Positions 37,785 through 48,184 of a DNA stretch of 64,000 nucleotides are shown here, piece after piece. Below the pieces are notes generated by a model. That model was not told where the DNA came from. It worked only from the letters and a program-made list of their open reading frames with translations, and ran no database searches. The translations under genes and the position numbers were made by a program. The DNA lies in the NCBI RefSeq assembly GCF_001638985.1, contig NW_017265134.1, positions 3,207,800 to 3,271,799 on the forward strand, read 5' to 3'. Positions within the stretch are counted from its first letter, which is position 1. The number at the start of each line of letters is the position of its first letter. This stretch comes from Phycomyces blakesleeanus NRRL 1555(-) (taxonomy: Eukaryota > Mucoromycota > Mucoromycetes > Mucorales > Phycomycetaceae).

Positions 37785-39268
37785 AGATCAGAGAATGAAG
37801 GGATGGTGATGCTGGCAGTATGTATAGAGATGTCCAAGTCTTTTTTGGTGGGTCGTGGGGGAACAATCTCAGCTAGTTGGTCATCACTAATCCATCCCTG
37901 AGAGCAAAAGGAACGTGCAACAGCAAACTTGACAGGAGCCCTAATGAATTCAATGGCACGTAGCATACGATCATTGTGAACATGTATAGCTTTTGTTGCC
38001 CTATCATCAAGTGAAAGAGAGGCCAGAGCTGGGTCACGGAGGTGAACAGGGTCCAGAGGATTAAAGTTATCCAAAGTAGTAACACCATAACTCGCCAAGA
38101 TAGTCTTGAGCTCAGGAGCATACTCATTATGTACAAGCATTCCCATCACCTTACAATCAGGATAGTGGAGATCCAGCACACGTGCATTGTCTATCTTTAA
38201 TTTCCTAAGACGTTGACGTTGAGTACTAATGGGGAGACAGATAGCATTAGGTACATAAACAATTTGAAACCCCTGATCAGCATTTTCTTTAATTGTCATG
38301 CCACGAACAACAGCAGCAATGGCCCTAGCAGTTGGAGCCCTTTTACGTGGTGTTTTAGAAACGAAAGTCTTGGTGGGTTCAGTGGAATGATGGGTCGGGG
38401 ATGCAGGAAGTGATGGAAAATCAGCCTGAGAAACAACTGGAACAGAGGCAGCAATAGTAGCATATTTGGATGCTGCAGCACCAACAGAAAAATCAACATT
38501 CTCCTTTGTCAAACGTGCAATAGTGGCGTTTGCAGTAGCAAGAGCCTTACGCAACTCAATATTCTCTTTTTGAACAGCCTCCAATGCAGAAAGACGTTCA
38601 TCATAAGCCTGGAAACGGTCCCAAATATCCTGAAGAGTGGGCATTACAGTTGGAAGAACAGGTGCAACATCAGATTCAATTTCATGGATATCTGCCATGG
38701 AAATACTATGACCCAAGATGGAAACAGAAGGGGACACAACAGGCTTACTTGCAGAACGAACTTCAGGAATTTTGTGTTGGACTGCATTGATCAAAGATTG
38801 CATGGATGAAGCAGTAAATGTTGCACCACATTTGCATTTAAACTGTGGGCTACCAGTACGAGAAGTAGACCCATTAGAAACAATTTTGCCTGTAGTCTGG
38901 CAATGTGAACAGAACAAAACATTGTGCAATTTTTTAAAGTCTGCCTTGAGGCCAGACAAAATGAGAGCAGTGGGAGTAGGGCGGCCAGTGGAATTAATCA
39001 CCTGTTTTTGGGAACCAATCATTGTTGGAGGAGCTTGAAAAAAAATTTCGTGGGAACCAGGAGCAGGCAAAGCAGAAAAAGAAAGGTCTGAAACTGGGAC
39101 AAAAAAGTGCGAAGTTGATGGTAAAACACCAGAACCACCTTCAGAGAAGGAGAAAAGAGCTGGAGACGATAACAGAGGTACAGGCAATTGAGATGTAGTT
39201 GGAGATGCTGACAATCTTGAGTGATTTCGGCGCAGATGTGAAGATGATTGCAATGATGATTCCAACAA
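37781..39268 (-). CDS. LINE ORF1, 495 aa, zinc-binding and coiled-coil protein
   Basis: This is the chaperone-like first ORF of the retrotransposon, expected to bind its RNA. About residues 117-155 hold C-x2-C ... C-x-C (CSHCQTTGK ... FKCKCGATF), a zinc-ribbon-like pattern. A coiled coil follows near residue 230 (LSALEAVQKENIELRKALA). The C-terminal part (LRKLKIDNARVLDLHYPDCK) is a conserved block also seen in the remnant at 50463-51043. The stop TGA overlaps the ORF2 start in ATGA (37784-37781), a layout used for termination-reinitiation in some bicistronic elements. The frame is intact. Confidence 0.85.
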   Translation of the reverse strand: MLESSLQSSSHLRRNHSRLSASPTTSQLPVPLLSSPALFSFSEGGSGVLPSTSHFFVPVSDLSFSALPAPGSHEIFFQAPPTMIGSQKQVINSTGRPTPTALILSGLKADFKKLHNVLFCSHCQTTGKIVSNGSTSRTGSPQFKCKCGATFTASSMQSLINAVQHKIPEVRSASKPVVSPSVSILGHSISMADIHEIESDVAPVLPTVMPTLQDIWDRFQAYDERLSALEAVQKENIELRKALATANATIARLTKENVDFSVGAAASKYATIAASVPVVSQADFPSLPASPTHHSTEPTKTFVSKTPRKRAPTARAIAAVVRGMTIKENADQGFQIVYVPNAICLPISTQRQRLRKLKIDNARVLDLHYPDCKVMGMLVHNEYAPELKTILASYGVTTLDNFNPLDPVHLRDPALASLSLDDRATKAIHVHNDRMLRAIEFIRAPVKFAVARSFCSQGWISDDQLAEIVPPRPTKKDLDISIHTASITIPSFSDL

Positions 39269-39450
39269 TTTGAAAAAAAGTCAATTAAAAAAAAATGAAA
39301 ATTGGTAGATATATAAAAACAACTATGACAATCAATCCTGCTGCAAAAAACAGATAGGTTTGATATAGTAGTTATAGAGAAAAAGAGGTAAAAGTAAAAC
39401 TGTGCTGGGTTTGAATTCAAAAAATAATTTGGTTGTGGAAGAGAGTGTGT

Positions 39451-39465
39451 GGTTTCTTGGTGTAG
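39451..39465 (+). repeat. 15-bp target duplication identical to the tRNA-Val 5' end
   Basis: GGTTTCTTGGTGTAG occurs here at the 3' end of LINE copy 2 and again at 41338-41352 as nucleotides 1-15 of the tRNA-Val gene. Direct repeats of this length flanking a LINE are the normal product of target-primed insertion. Confidence 0.9.
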
Positions 39466-41337
39466 GTAAAAGATTTTTATTGAAAGGCTAGTGGGCACAC
39501 GCACTATAGAGCTATTGCCCGCCTTTAAGAGTACAAAAAAGAATAATAGAAAGGAAAAAAACCCAAGGGGGAAAATGGGAAAAACTAGAAAGGGAAACTA
39601 AGCTAGGGGATACAAAAAAAGGGAGATAAGGATAAAATATGAAGCATGCATGAAATTCATGCAATAAATGGAAACTAAGACTAATACAGATCTAGACTAA
39701 AAATAAAAGGAGATGGCCAGTCTCATTTGGGTAGCCAGTTCAAGAAGAGTTGTCCTCTGTCTGTTGCAGCATGATCAGCAAGATCAACCCCAGGGAGACA
39801 GATCTGTTCTATGTCCAACATTATTCTACAAAGAATTGGCCAAGTAAAGATCCAGAAGGCATTGTTCTTGTTGTTTTTAGGTGTCTTCAGAGGCAGCATA
39901 TTGAGTACATAATCAATTGGATTGGGTTGTACTGTAGAATAGAGATGGAGACGAATTGCAGCTCCAGTGCACTCAATGACATGATGACGGCTGGTGGTAT
40001 GCAATCCACAGGAACAAGGTTGAGGACGTCCAGGAAGCCACCCCATACGCCAACGTATGAATCTACTACGTTCATAGTTAGTCATGGGAAGCCAGAGAAT
40101 AGGGTCAACACCAAGAGAAGGACGGCAAGCAGAGAGAAGTATTTGTTGAGAGCGTTGCAAGGAGAGGCCCTGGTTCAAAAATGAACGAATGGCATGCTTG
40201 CAAGCTTTAGAATCAGCATTCTGACGATTGGAGAGAGACAACCAAATGGGATTAGCTAAAAGCTTAAACCATTGGTGTGCTGGGTTTGTAAGAACAGGTC
40301 GAAGAAGAGTAAACAGAGCCTCATCAGGCAACCAGAAAGCACGATATACAAACTTGAAACCAAGAGTCAAGATCCTCTCCCTCATGCTAGGAAGATTCCC
40401 AAGGTGACGGAAAACAGATGTAGAAGATGTGGAGTGACCTCCAAAAATCATGCGTAAGCATGTGTTCTGGGCCTTTTCAAGCACAGCAACTTGTTTGATG
40501 TTGAAGCAGGATATTGCCAGGCCATACTCAAATTGTGGACGAATAAACTGGCGGTACAAACGAATTGAGAGTAGACGTGACAACCCAGTGTGATTGACAC
40601 CAAGTGATTGAAGAGCACGCATGCTGTTGATAGCAGAGACACAATTACGAGAGATGAGAAGAGATGGATCAATAGTCCCCTTTGCTGAGAAGGGAACACC
40701 AAGGTAAGGAAACGAATGAGCATGAGGAATAGGCACATTGTAGAGAGAGAATGACAAAGGAGAAAGAGAACAAGAATGGTGAAGGATCATGCACTTGGTG
40801 GGACTCCAACGATATCCTAGCTCTTGAGAATGTTGTTCAGCAGAATTCAGAATGACAGGCATAGCTTCTGGTGTAGCAATGATGGCAACATCGTCAGCAA
40901 AAAGTAGTGAATTGACTAATTGATCATTGAGTCTTGTGGCAGCAGTCTGATTAAATACTGTGTTACAAAGTTCCCCTGCAGCACGAAGAGCAACTGGTAG
41001 AGAATTTATGTACACGGAATAAAGGTGGGGAGAAAGCACAGATCCTTGCATAACGCCAGTCAATGGTTGGAATGATCTGGATGTTGCACCAGAAAGCAAC
41101 ACCTCAACTTGAACGTTGTCAAAAAGACTTTGTAACAAAGCTAACATAGCATCAGAGGCAAGAGGACGTAACGATGTCCATACTACAGAACGATCAACAG
41201 TGTCATATGCAGACTTGATATCAAGAAAAGCCAAGACTGGTGGTGCTTTGAATAGAGCTGTGTGACGACGGACCATCTCATGGAGACAAAGAACTTGATC
41301 AAGGGAGCTACGTTGACGTTGGAATCCACCCTGTGCA
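39466..41337 (-). mobile_element. LINE copy 2, 5'-truncated, inserted at tRNA-Val
   Basis: 1872 bp nearly identical to copy 1 where they overlap. It is 5'-truncated within the RT and retains a complete 3' end with an AATAAA-type signal (reverse complement of TTTTTATTG near 39475) followed by CTTTTAC rather than a long poly(A). The 15-bp duplication of the tRNA start lies on both sides. The 39466-39722 part is 3' UTR. Confidence 0.95.
39723..41336 (-). pseudogene. LINE ORF2 fragment: reverse transcriptase and C-terminus
   Basis: The frame is open from AQGGFQRQRSSLDQVLC at the truncation point to the stop at 39723. It contains LAFLDIKSAYDTVDR, GVMQGSVLSPHLYSVYIN, LLFADDVAII and the CSCGLHTTSRHHVIEC cluster, then about 85 further residues ending QLFLNWLPK that copy 1 has lost. 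It lacks the endonuclease and a start, so it is not functional by itself. Differences from copy 1 are mostly C/T and G/A transitions. Confidence 0.9.
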
Positions 41338-41411
41338 GGTTTCTTGGTGTAGTTGGTTATCACGTCTGTCTAACACACAGACGGTCGCCAGTTCAAGTCT
41401 GGCAGAAATCA
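41338..41411 (+). tRNA. tRNA-Val (AAC)
   Basis: A complete 74-nt cloverleaf begins GGTTTCTTGGTGTAGTTGGT. The acceptor stem GGTTTCT pairs with AGAAATC. The anticodon stem TCTGT/ACAGA frames the loop CTAACAC, anticodon AAC. The T arm is GCCAG-TTCAAGT-CTGGC. There is no intron. A TTTT lies about 13 nt downstream. Its first 15 nt are one copy of the LINE target duplication, so the gene was regenerated intact by the insertion, although its original upstream flank is now 1.9 kb away. Confidence 0.95.
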
Positions 41412-42029
41412 TATATATATATTTTGTGTTTTGGTCGTCATTTTCCATCTGGGTTATTTTTCCTGTTAAGTCTTGATCTGGTATTTCTTTTTTAGCATTT
41501 GTAACTAAGTCGCAGAATCAATACCACTGGTAATCGTCAAGTTTTAAGAATAGATTTTTAGATAAGAATAAAGATGTTTTTATTAATTATATTTCTTGAC
41601 TATTTATACAAAATGATAATTGATTTCTGACTAAAAGAATAGCTATAATAATATGTCTTAGATGCTTGTTGTTCAGTAATATCTTCTACAAGTATATTCA
41701 CCATCTTAAATATCTAAAAAATATGTGAAAGACCAATCGGCAAAGTCAAGATCTTTTATCCTAAAAAGTCAACCATTACTAGTTGCCTGTAAATCTCAAT
41801 TTTAGTTACCAATGTCAACTCTGACAGTAACACAGCCAAAATTGGTCAAACCAATGAGAATTGTAAAAGAAAATAGAAAGATAAATAACTTCTATTGGAT
41901 GAAATAAATTTCTCTTCTATATCTTTTCTAACTCTACTCAGTCATTATAAATGTTTGTTTTGGCTTCTATTTTACTTCTGTTAAGCTATGTACTTTCTAA
42001 TTCTTTTGCAAGTAAAAGAAAATTACTTT
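41412..42029. repeat. tRNA-Val downstream flank with dispersed repeat and possible MITE
   Basis: From about 41570 the sequence matches the repeat at 26530-26885. Relative to that copy, about 170 bp are extra from 41832 (CAGTAACACAGCCAAAATTG) to near 42000. That segment contains a weak inverted partner (TTTTGGCTTC...TTACTTCTG near 41950-41976), as a small nonautonomous element might. Transposon D2 follows after TTT. No gene is seen. Confidence 0.45.
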
Positions 42030-42272
42030 CACTGGAAAAATAAAAAAAATACTATAGCTTTAAGTAACGAGAAAGGTAGTGGAAATGTCAGGGTTTTTTT
42101 TCAGCTCAGCCGTTTTTTTTATTTAAGTTGGGGGTGTATTTTCGACGTATTCTATTGGTTTAGATAGACAATAAAAAATTCATATTTTTTTGGCTTGCTA
42201 TAAAATCACATCAAATAAAGTATTTATAGTACTTGTTTCCTTTTTTATTTTATAATTCAAGCTATACACAAT

Positions 42273-45200
42273 ATGTTTCCCTCTACCCAAATCCACACCT
42301 TAGACTGTCACTGCATTAAATGTCACAACAGTCATCAGAAATCTTCTTATGCTGCAAAGTGTACTGAGACTCGTTGTAATAAGAGAGCTAGAGTTGAAGG
42401 TACCAGAATATTTGAGAATAGTATAATATATTCAGTGTTGGTTTTTTGTTTGCTGCGTAATAATCGTTTTAATTTTTTATTTTTTATTTTTTATTTATGT
42501 TGTTTATTTTTAAACTTTTAATGAAACACAGCCGCAATGAGAAACATGGATGTAGATACTGAGGGTAAGAATTTTTTTATTTGAAAGCAGAAAAAAAAAA
42601 CTAATAAACTATTATATTCCATATTTGTAGTAATCCCGACCTCTCGTTCTGATTCTGTGGAAGCAATGGACGGTCAGGCCAACTCACCTTTTTTGGATGC
42701 CGCCTCAATGTTTGACAATGACAGAGACAACAATGATTTCGATGACAATATTGAAGATGAAGTCAATGAGATCGAGATTGAGGACTTCAACAGTGAAGGT
42801 CAGTGTGAGATATATAAAGAAAACTAAAAGAAAAAGAGAGTAAAAGAAAAATCAAGTGTTAATTTTTTTTAATTTTTTACAGACCCTTTTGCTGCTCCTG
42901 ATATGCCCAAAAATGAAGTCCATCAATTCATAGCCATCTTTATGGTACTGTTTGCTTCACGTCATGTTGTTGATAAGGGTGCTGCTGTCTTGATTGAGTT
43001 TATCAACAACCTGCTGAGAATCTACGACCAAGATTTTCAATTACCAACCAGTCTTGCCGGTTTACAAAAAATGACAGGATTTTCTGCTATTACAAAAGGC
43101 ATCAAGAAATTTGTGGTGTACCAAGACTGTCATACAGTATATCAGGATATCATATCTGCTCCTCCTCGATGTGTTTCCTCAAAACTTGGTGCCAGGTCTG
43201 CATACAACTGTAATTTGACGAAATCCATATCTTCCAGTGCCTTGGTTGCAAAGCGTGAATATGTCTACCAATCCATTAAAAATACATTGAGCGTTTTCTT
43301 CCGTCGCCCTAGTTTCGAAGCCAAGATTTGTCAATGGAATAAGGAGTTGAAGATGGTAGATACTCTGTGCGATGTCTATGATGGTGCGATGTGGAAGGAG
43401 TTGAAGGACAAGGATGGTGTATCATTTGTGTTGGACCCACGCTCACTAATGTTAACACTTAACATCGACTGGTTCCAGCCCTTTGATGGTGTCACTCACT
43501 CCTCTGGTGCTATCTATCTGGCCATCAACAACTTGCCCCGTGATGAAAGATTCAAGCCAGAGAATATTATCCTTGTAGGTCTCATGCCTGGTCCAAAGGA
43601 GCCAAAAACTGACGAGATCAATAGTTACTTGGAGCCCTTGGTGGATGATTTGAAGCAGCTGTACGTTGGCATGCGGATTCCTACACACGAATTCCCAAAT
43701 GGTGTCAGTGTTCGTGCTGCACTACTGATGGTTGCATGTGATATCTCAGCTGCCAGAAAGACAAGTGGATTCACAGCGCATAACAGCACATGTGCTTGTT
43801 ACAGGTGCAGCCGGCAGTTTACTCAGTTAGGGAGCAGCAACCAGGTTGATTTCCGTGGATTCAATTATTCTCATTGGAATATCCGCAGTGGTGCAGAGAG
43901 CAGGTTGCATGCTGAGGAGTGGAAGGATGCAAGTACACTCTCAGAAAGGCATCAGCTGGAGGTCGAAAATGGTGTTCGATGGTCGCAGTTGCAACGCCTT
44001 GGATACTTTGATCTAGTACGTGGAACGATCATTGATCCCATGCATAATCTTTTCCTGGGGACGTCTAAGAGATTAATGGATCGGTGGATTGATGAGAAGA
44101 CAATTGGACCTGAAGAGTTTGCTTCGATGGAGAAAATTGCAGAGACAATGGTACTGCCCAGAGATTACACCACACTGACAACCAAAATTGGAAAGGGCTT
44201 CAGCTACATGAAAGCGGACGAGTGGAAATCATGGGTTCTGGTTTATTCTCCTGTCTTGTTGCATGGTATTCTCCCTCCATTACAATTCAAGAACTGGATG
44301 TATTTCGTTGATGCATGCCGATACTACGTAAAACCCAGCATTACTTTTGATGAGATCACCACTGCCCACAGCCTGTTAGAAAAGTTTTGCAATGCATGTA
44401 ACGTAGACTATACCGCCACTATTCTCACCTGCAATATGCACCTACACCTCCATCTTCATGAATGCATTCGTGATTTTAGACCAGTGTATGGTTATTGGCT
44501 CTTTGGGTTTGAGCAATACAATGGTATTTTAAAGAATTTCAAGACAAATGGCAAAGACGGTTTTGAGGCGACCTACATGAAAAATTTTGTTCAGAATGCG
44601 TATAAGGGTGATTATGTCAATGCTGTTCTTAAAAGTTCTAGCCAGATCCCCTTCATTCACACTCTGTCTAAACTTGTTACAACCTCCATACCTGCCGCCA
44701 CAGTCACCACTCTCTCCAGTCGCCCATTCAGATTGCAAGCATTTGTTCAAGGCTACACTGATCCTTATAATCCACCCAAGGGTAACGAGCCTCTTCCTCC
44801 TTCTACATTTCCTCTAAAATACAAAAAGCCATCAGTAATGGATGATTCCGACTATCTCCATTTACTTGAATATTACCAAGTCGCTTACAACCTCCCAGAC
44901 CTTGCCAGCTATCAGGACACGTCCTATAATCGCCCAGCACTTGACAATCAAATCATCAAATTGAAGTCAATTGACATTCTTGGTCAACACTATCGAGGAA
45001 CAAACAACAGCACAATCAGTCGCGGATCACTTGTTCAGGCAAAGTTTGTTGGTAGTAATGGGAACATTATACTTGGATTTGCTGGACAAATTCAGTATCT
45101 TTTTACACACTCCTTCCAACTTCCACCCACGCACAATCTCCATCTGACTCGCATGGTTCATGATCATCAACATGTATTCGCATTTATCAAGTGGTTTCGT

Positions 45201-45389
45201 ACTTCCTCTGATAGGTCGCGTGAGGATGACGGTGTTGAATTTTGTTTGCCCACGTTCTCTCCTGATAGCTACCATAGCATTATACCTGTACATCGCATCT
45301 TATTAGAGGTTGCTACAGCTACTATTGTGACAAGTAGAAATGTTAGCAAAATGCTGGTAATTCCATTGCCAAAGAAGCTATATGCTTAA
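42273..45389 (+). CDS. tnp2: tnp2-type CACTA transposase of D2, open frame
   Basis: Exons are 42273-42399, 42532-42564, 42631-42798 and 42883-45389, joining in phase to 944 codons. Cys12, Cys14 and Cys17 form C-x-C-x2-C. Residues of about 75-110 are acidic. Around residue 299 is MLTLNIDWFQPFDG, near 413 CACYRC, near 494 DPMHNLFLGTSKR, and near 628-655 MHLHLHLHECIRDF...GFEQYNG, comparable to the DUF4218-like region of plant Tnp2. The frame is complete, but conserved residues have changed by transitions: FERYNG to FEQYNG, DFGPVYG to DFRPVYG, CQDC to YQDC, FTRL to FTQL. It may therefore be inactive despite being open. The start codon lies 243 bp from the transposon end. Confidence 0.9.
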
Positions 45390-45528
45390 ATAATAAATAA
45401 AGTGAACTTTTACATTTCTTTTTCTTTAACAAAAAAAACAGAGCGCGTATTTCTGATATATATATTGATAGTATTTTGTATGTGAAAAGTAATATATAGA
45501 TAAAAAGAGAGAGGCAATTTTTGTTTAT

Positions 45529-46747
45529 TTAATACCCGTCTCTAAGGGCCCACTGAGGAAATTTGGGGGTTATGTCATCTGGGACTGCTGTATTGGACAC
45601 ACTGGTGAAAACCCTCTCCTTCATTTGAGAAGCACTTGACCCCATTGCTTCAATAACATACTCATCAACGAGTTTAATGAGAGTATTGAACTAAAATGAT
45701 TTTGTTAATACTTCACTTTATATTTTTTATAATAAGACATAATTATTAATATAAAATAATATACCTCGTCACTTCTCCATTCTGGCCGAACAATCTTGAC
45801 GATGCTCTTCGTGCGATTCTCGAAGTCTTCATCTGCAGATTCTCCATCGGACATTGCTGCCATTTGCATCGTGAAGTCACAATCTCTCTTCATTTGTAGA
45901 TCAATTGCTTCTTTGTTGTCTGTGTATGCAAGTAAACGGCGAGTATGATTCTAATAGTAGTTTTTTTGTATTAGTATTTTTAAAATTCTCAAGACTAAAC
46001 TATATTATTTTGAAATTATTTATTTAGAGATTACACTTACATCTCTGGCACGTCCTGCCCTTCTCGAACGAGTGTTTGTTGCTTTTATTTCCTCTTCGGT
46101 TTTTCTTGCTTTTGAAACCCGGCTGGTGAAGTTTTTGTGCAGTCTTGCTCTCAAGTCTGCCTCTCTAAATCCCTCATGGGTAAACTTGCGCTTCAAGTTT
46201 TCAAGAAGTCGCACCACCAACTCCTTGTTTGGCGACTTGTAAAAGAAAACATTTGTATTCCATCTGGGCTTACTCTCATTTGCCAGGATATCAGCTTGAT
46301 TTCTTGTTTTCAGCTTGGGATCCCACATGAGATTACGAATATGGGCCTGATAGAATATATGAGAAAATACATCGATAAAATTTTGCACACGTTGATACTC
46401 ACATAAACATCATTAGAGGCCTTCTTGCTAAACTCAGATGGGGCGTTGAAGGCAGGCTGAGAAACATTAGCCATTGTATTGGTAGGGGAAACGAGGGGGG
46501 CTCTGCTTAAACTGTCAATAGCAGTGATTGTCTCAGTGCTGCTGGTGGCAAGAACACCAATTCTGCTATTCATGTTTAGCAATGTATCTTCAACAGTGCC
46601 GATTTGTTCTTGTACAATCGACATGTCAGCTGCCATGTTGGTTCCCATGGCTGTCATATTAGTTTTCAAAGTAGAAAGAATTTCCATCAATTGTTCGTTT
46701 GTAATCTCAACGGGACGAAGAGCAAGTTGACGTCTTTGAATAGGCAT
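45529..46747 (-). CDS. WRSDE accessory gene of D2
   Basis: This is the mirror copy of the D1 accessory gene, with the same four exons and 332 codons; it starts MPIQRRQLALRP and stops at 45529-45531. RPGWRSDE of D1 reads RPEWRSDE here (GGA to GAA), and ASQMKERV, PKFPQWALRDGY and the basic exon are unchanged. It faces tnp2 tail to tail with 139 bp between stops. No known domain is recognised. The near-complete identity with D1, apart from single transitions, shows recent duplication. Confidence 0.75.
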
Positions 46748-47299
46748 TGTCTACAGAATATAATAAAAGGTAAAAATGTAACTGTTAATTTTAGATTACA
46801 TTGTTATTGATGCTATTATACAATTGAATTGAATTGAATTAAAAATAAATTATATCAAATTTACATACTTAAATTATTTGAAATAAAATGGGTTGATGTG
46901 TGTGTGTTTGAGTATGAGTGCAATAAGTAGCAAGAAAGCAGGAGAAAGAGTAAACAAATTGTATAAAACGTATGGTTTATATAGATATTCAGCATATCTT
47001 TGATATATAAGTCTCTATTAATACTTCTTGTAATCACTGAGATGCAAATCGGCTTTCATACTGCTTTAGAACCCAATTGATCAAACCAGTCTAGTCTTTT
47101 GTTTCAAACGCACTTTTCTTTTTTCTTTTTTTTTCTTTTTTTGTTGTTGTTCCTGTTTCTCTTTTTTTTTGCTCTTTATATTTGCTATTGGTCTTTTCTT
47201 TGTTTCTCTATCTCTGCAACTTCTATTATATTTGCGAACTATTTGTATAAGACATGTTCTTTCTAAAAAGTCTTCTTTATAGAAAATAAAAGAATTTAT

Positions 47300-47600
47300 T
47301 TATTCTGTTGCCATAGACACACTCTTCGTCGCTGTCTCCACCCATTTTTTTATTTTTTTATTAGTCTTTTTTTTTAATCTGCTTTTTTAAAGTACGTTTT
47401 TTATATAACTAAAAAGAATTAGTTGTTTCAGTTGCCATAGACACTCACCCTCTCTTTTCTTTTTACTTCTTTCTTTCTCTTTTACTCTTATACTTGCAAA
47501 TGTTCCTGGTAAGGCGCTTTTTTTCTTTATTTTTCTTTATTAGTAATTTCTTCAAATATAGCTGAGTAATAACAAGTGTTTCTGCTACCATAGTCACTCG
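47300..47600. repeat. Degenerate tandem repeats with TTGCCATAGACACTC, upstream of orf3
   Basis: The words TTGCCATAGACACACTC, TTGCCATAGACACTC and CTACCATAGTCACTC lie at about 47308, 47433 and 47584, roughly 125-150 bp apart, each preceded by a T/A-rich stretch. The same set occurs mirrored in D1 (about 14008-14290). In E and A the equivalent CATAG serves as an intron acceptor, so the repeats may be duplicated exon/intron units of orf3. Confidence 0.5.
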
Positions 47601-48184
47601 CGTATAGTTTCCTTCTGATGCATCCTCTTCACAATGGCCATCCGGATTAGCCAAGGTTAGTAAATATACTTCATGCCATCATCTCATAAAAGTATCCTGA
47701 TTTTTTCCTTTCTTTTTTATAGGACATATCACCCAAAATATTTTCTACAGCTAAACACGACCACCAACACGGTAATATTTTTATCTATTTATTTATTATA
47801 TTTCTCTTTAATATTAATCAAACTGAATTCAATTTTTACTATAGATGAACAACCCTCTCTAAAACATGCTATGAATCAAAAGCTTCTATCTCATGCTGCT
47901 GTCATTGACATGGTAAGACTTTTTTTGTTCTTTTACTATCCTTATATGTATCATTATATTACTTATACTGTTTATTAATAAAAAAACTACCAGATACTAT
48001 ATCGACTTTTGATAAGTATTATCTATATCTACAAATAAATCTGTTTGCTTTGGGTATATAAATTAATAATTATATCGCCCAATTCACAAAAATTAATTTT
48101 TTCCAATCATTTTCATAGTCAAAGAAATCAAAATTCCATAGCTTTACTTGTAATATTTTATTGTTTGGTCTTTGTACTGGATAA
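47500..48184 (+). CDS. orf3 small spliced gene of D2, five exons, 79 codons
   Basis: Exons are 47500-47508 (MFL), 47608-47655 (FPSDASSSQWPSGLAK), 47723-47771 (DISPKIFSTAKHDHQH plus one base), 47845-47912 (DEQPSLKHAMNQK..., ending VIDM) and 48119-48184 (SKKSKFHSF..., stop TAA). Phases 0-0-1-0 agree and each intron is GT-AG. The 49- and 68-nt exons keep their length in A, D1 and E. No motif is recognised; the N-terminal Ser-rich QWPSGLAK block is the best conserved. It reads towards the transposon end. It could alternatively be a conserved noncoding RNA, but frame conservation argues for protein. Confidence 0.55.

Larger units (their letters stand above)
34170..39450 (-). mobile_element. Non-LTR retrotransposon (LINE) copy 1, 3' end lost
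   Basis: ORF1 (39268-37781) and ORF2 (from 37784) overlap by ATGA. ORF2 is split by a family-1 solo LTR. At 34170 the LINE sequence stops abruptly at the right end of transposon C, about 450 bp before the ORF2 stop that copy 2 retains. The 5' end is placed at 39450 because the next 15 bp (39451-39465) are the duplicated tRNA-Val start. Whether all of 39269-39450 is LINE 5' UTR cannot be proven here. Confidence 0.85.

Noticed and set aside
34162..41200. Plus-strand open frames antisense to the LINE RT (34162, 34489, 39750, 40272)
   Set aside because: They are opposite-strand shadows of ORF2 and are identical in both copies only because the LINE is duplicated.
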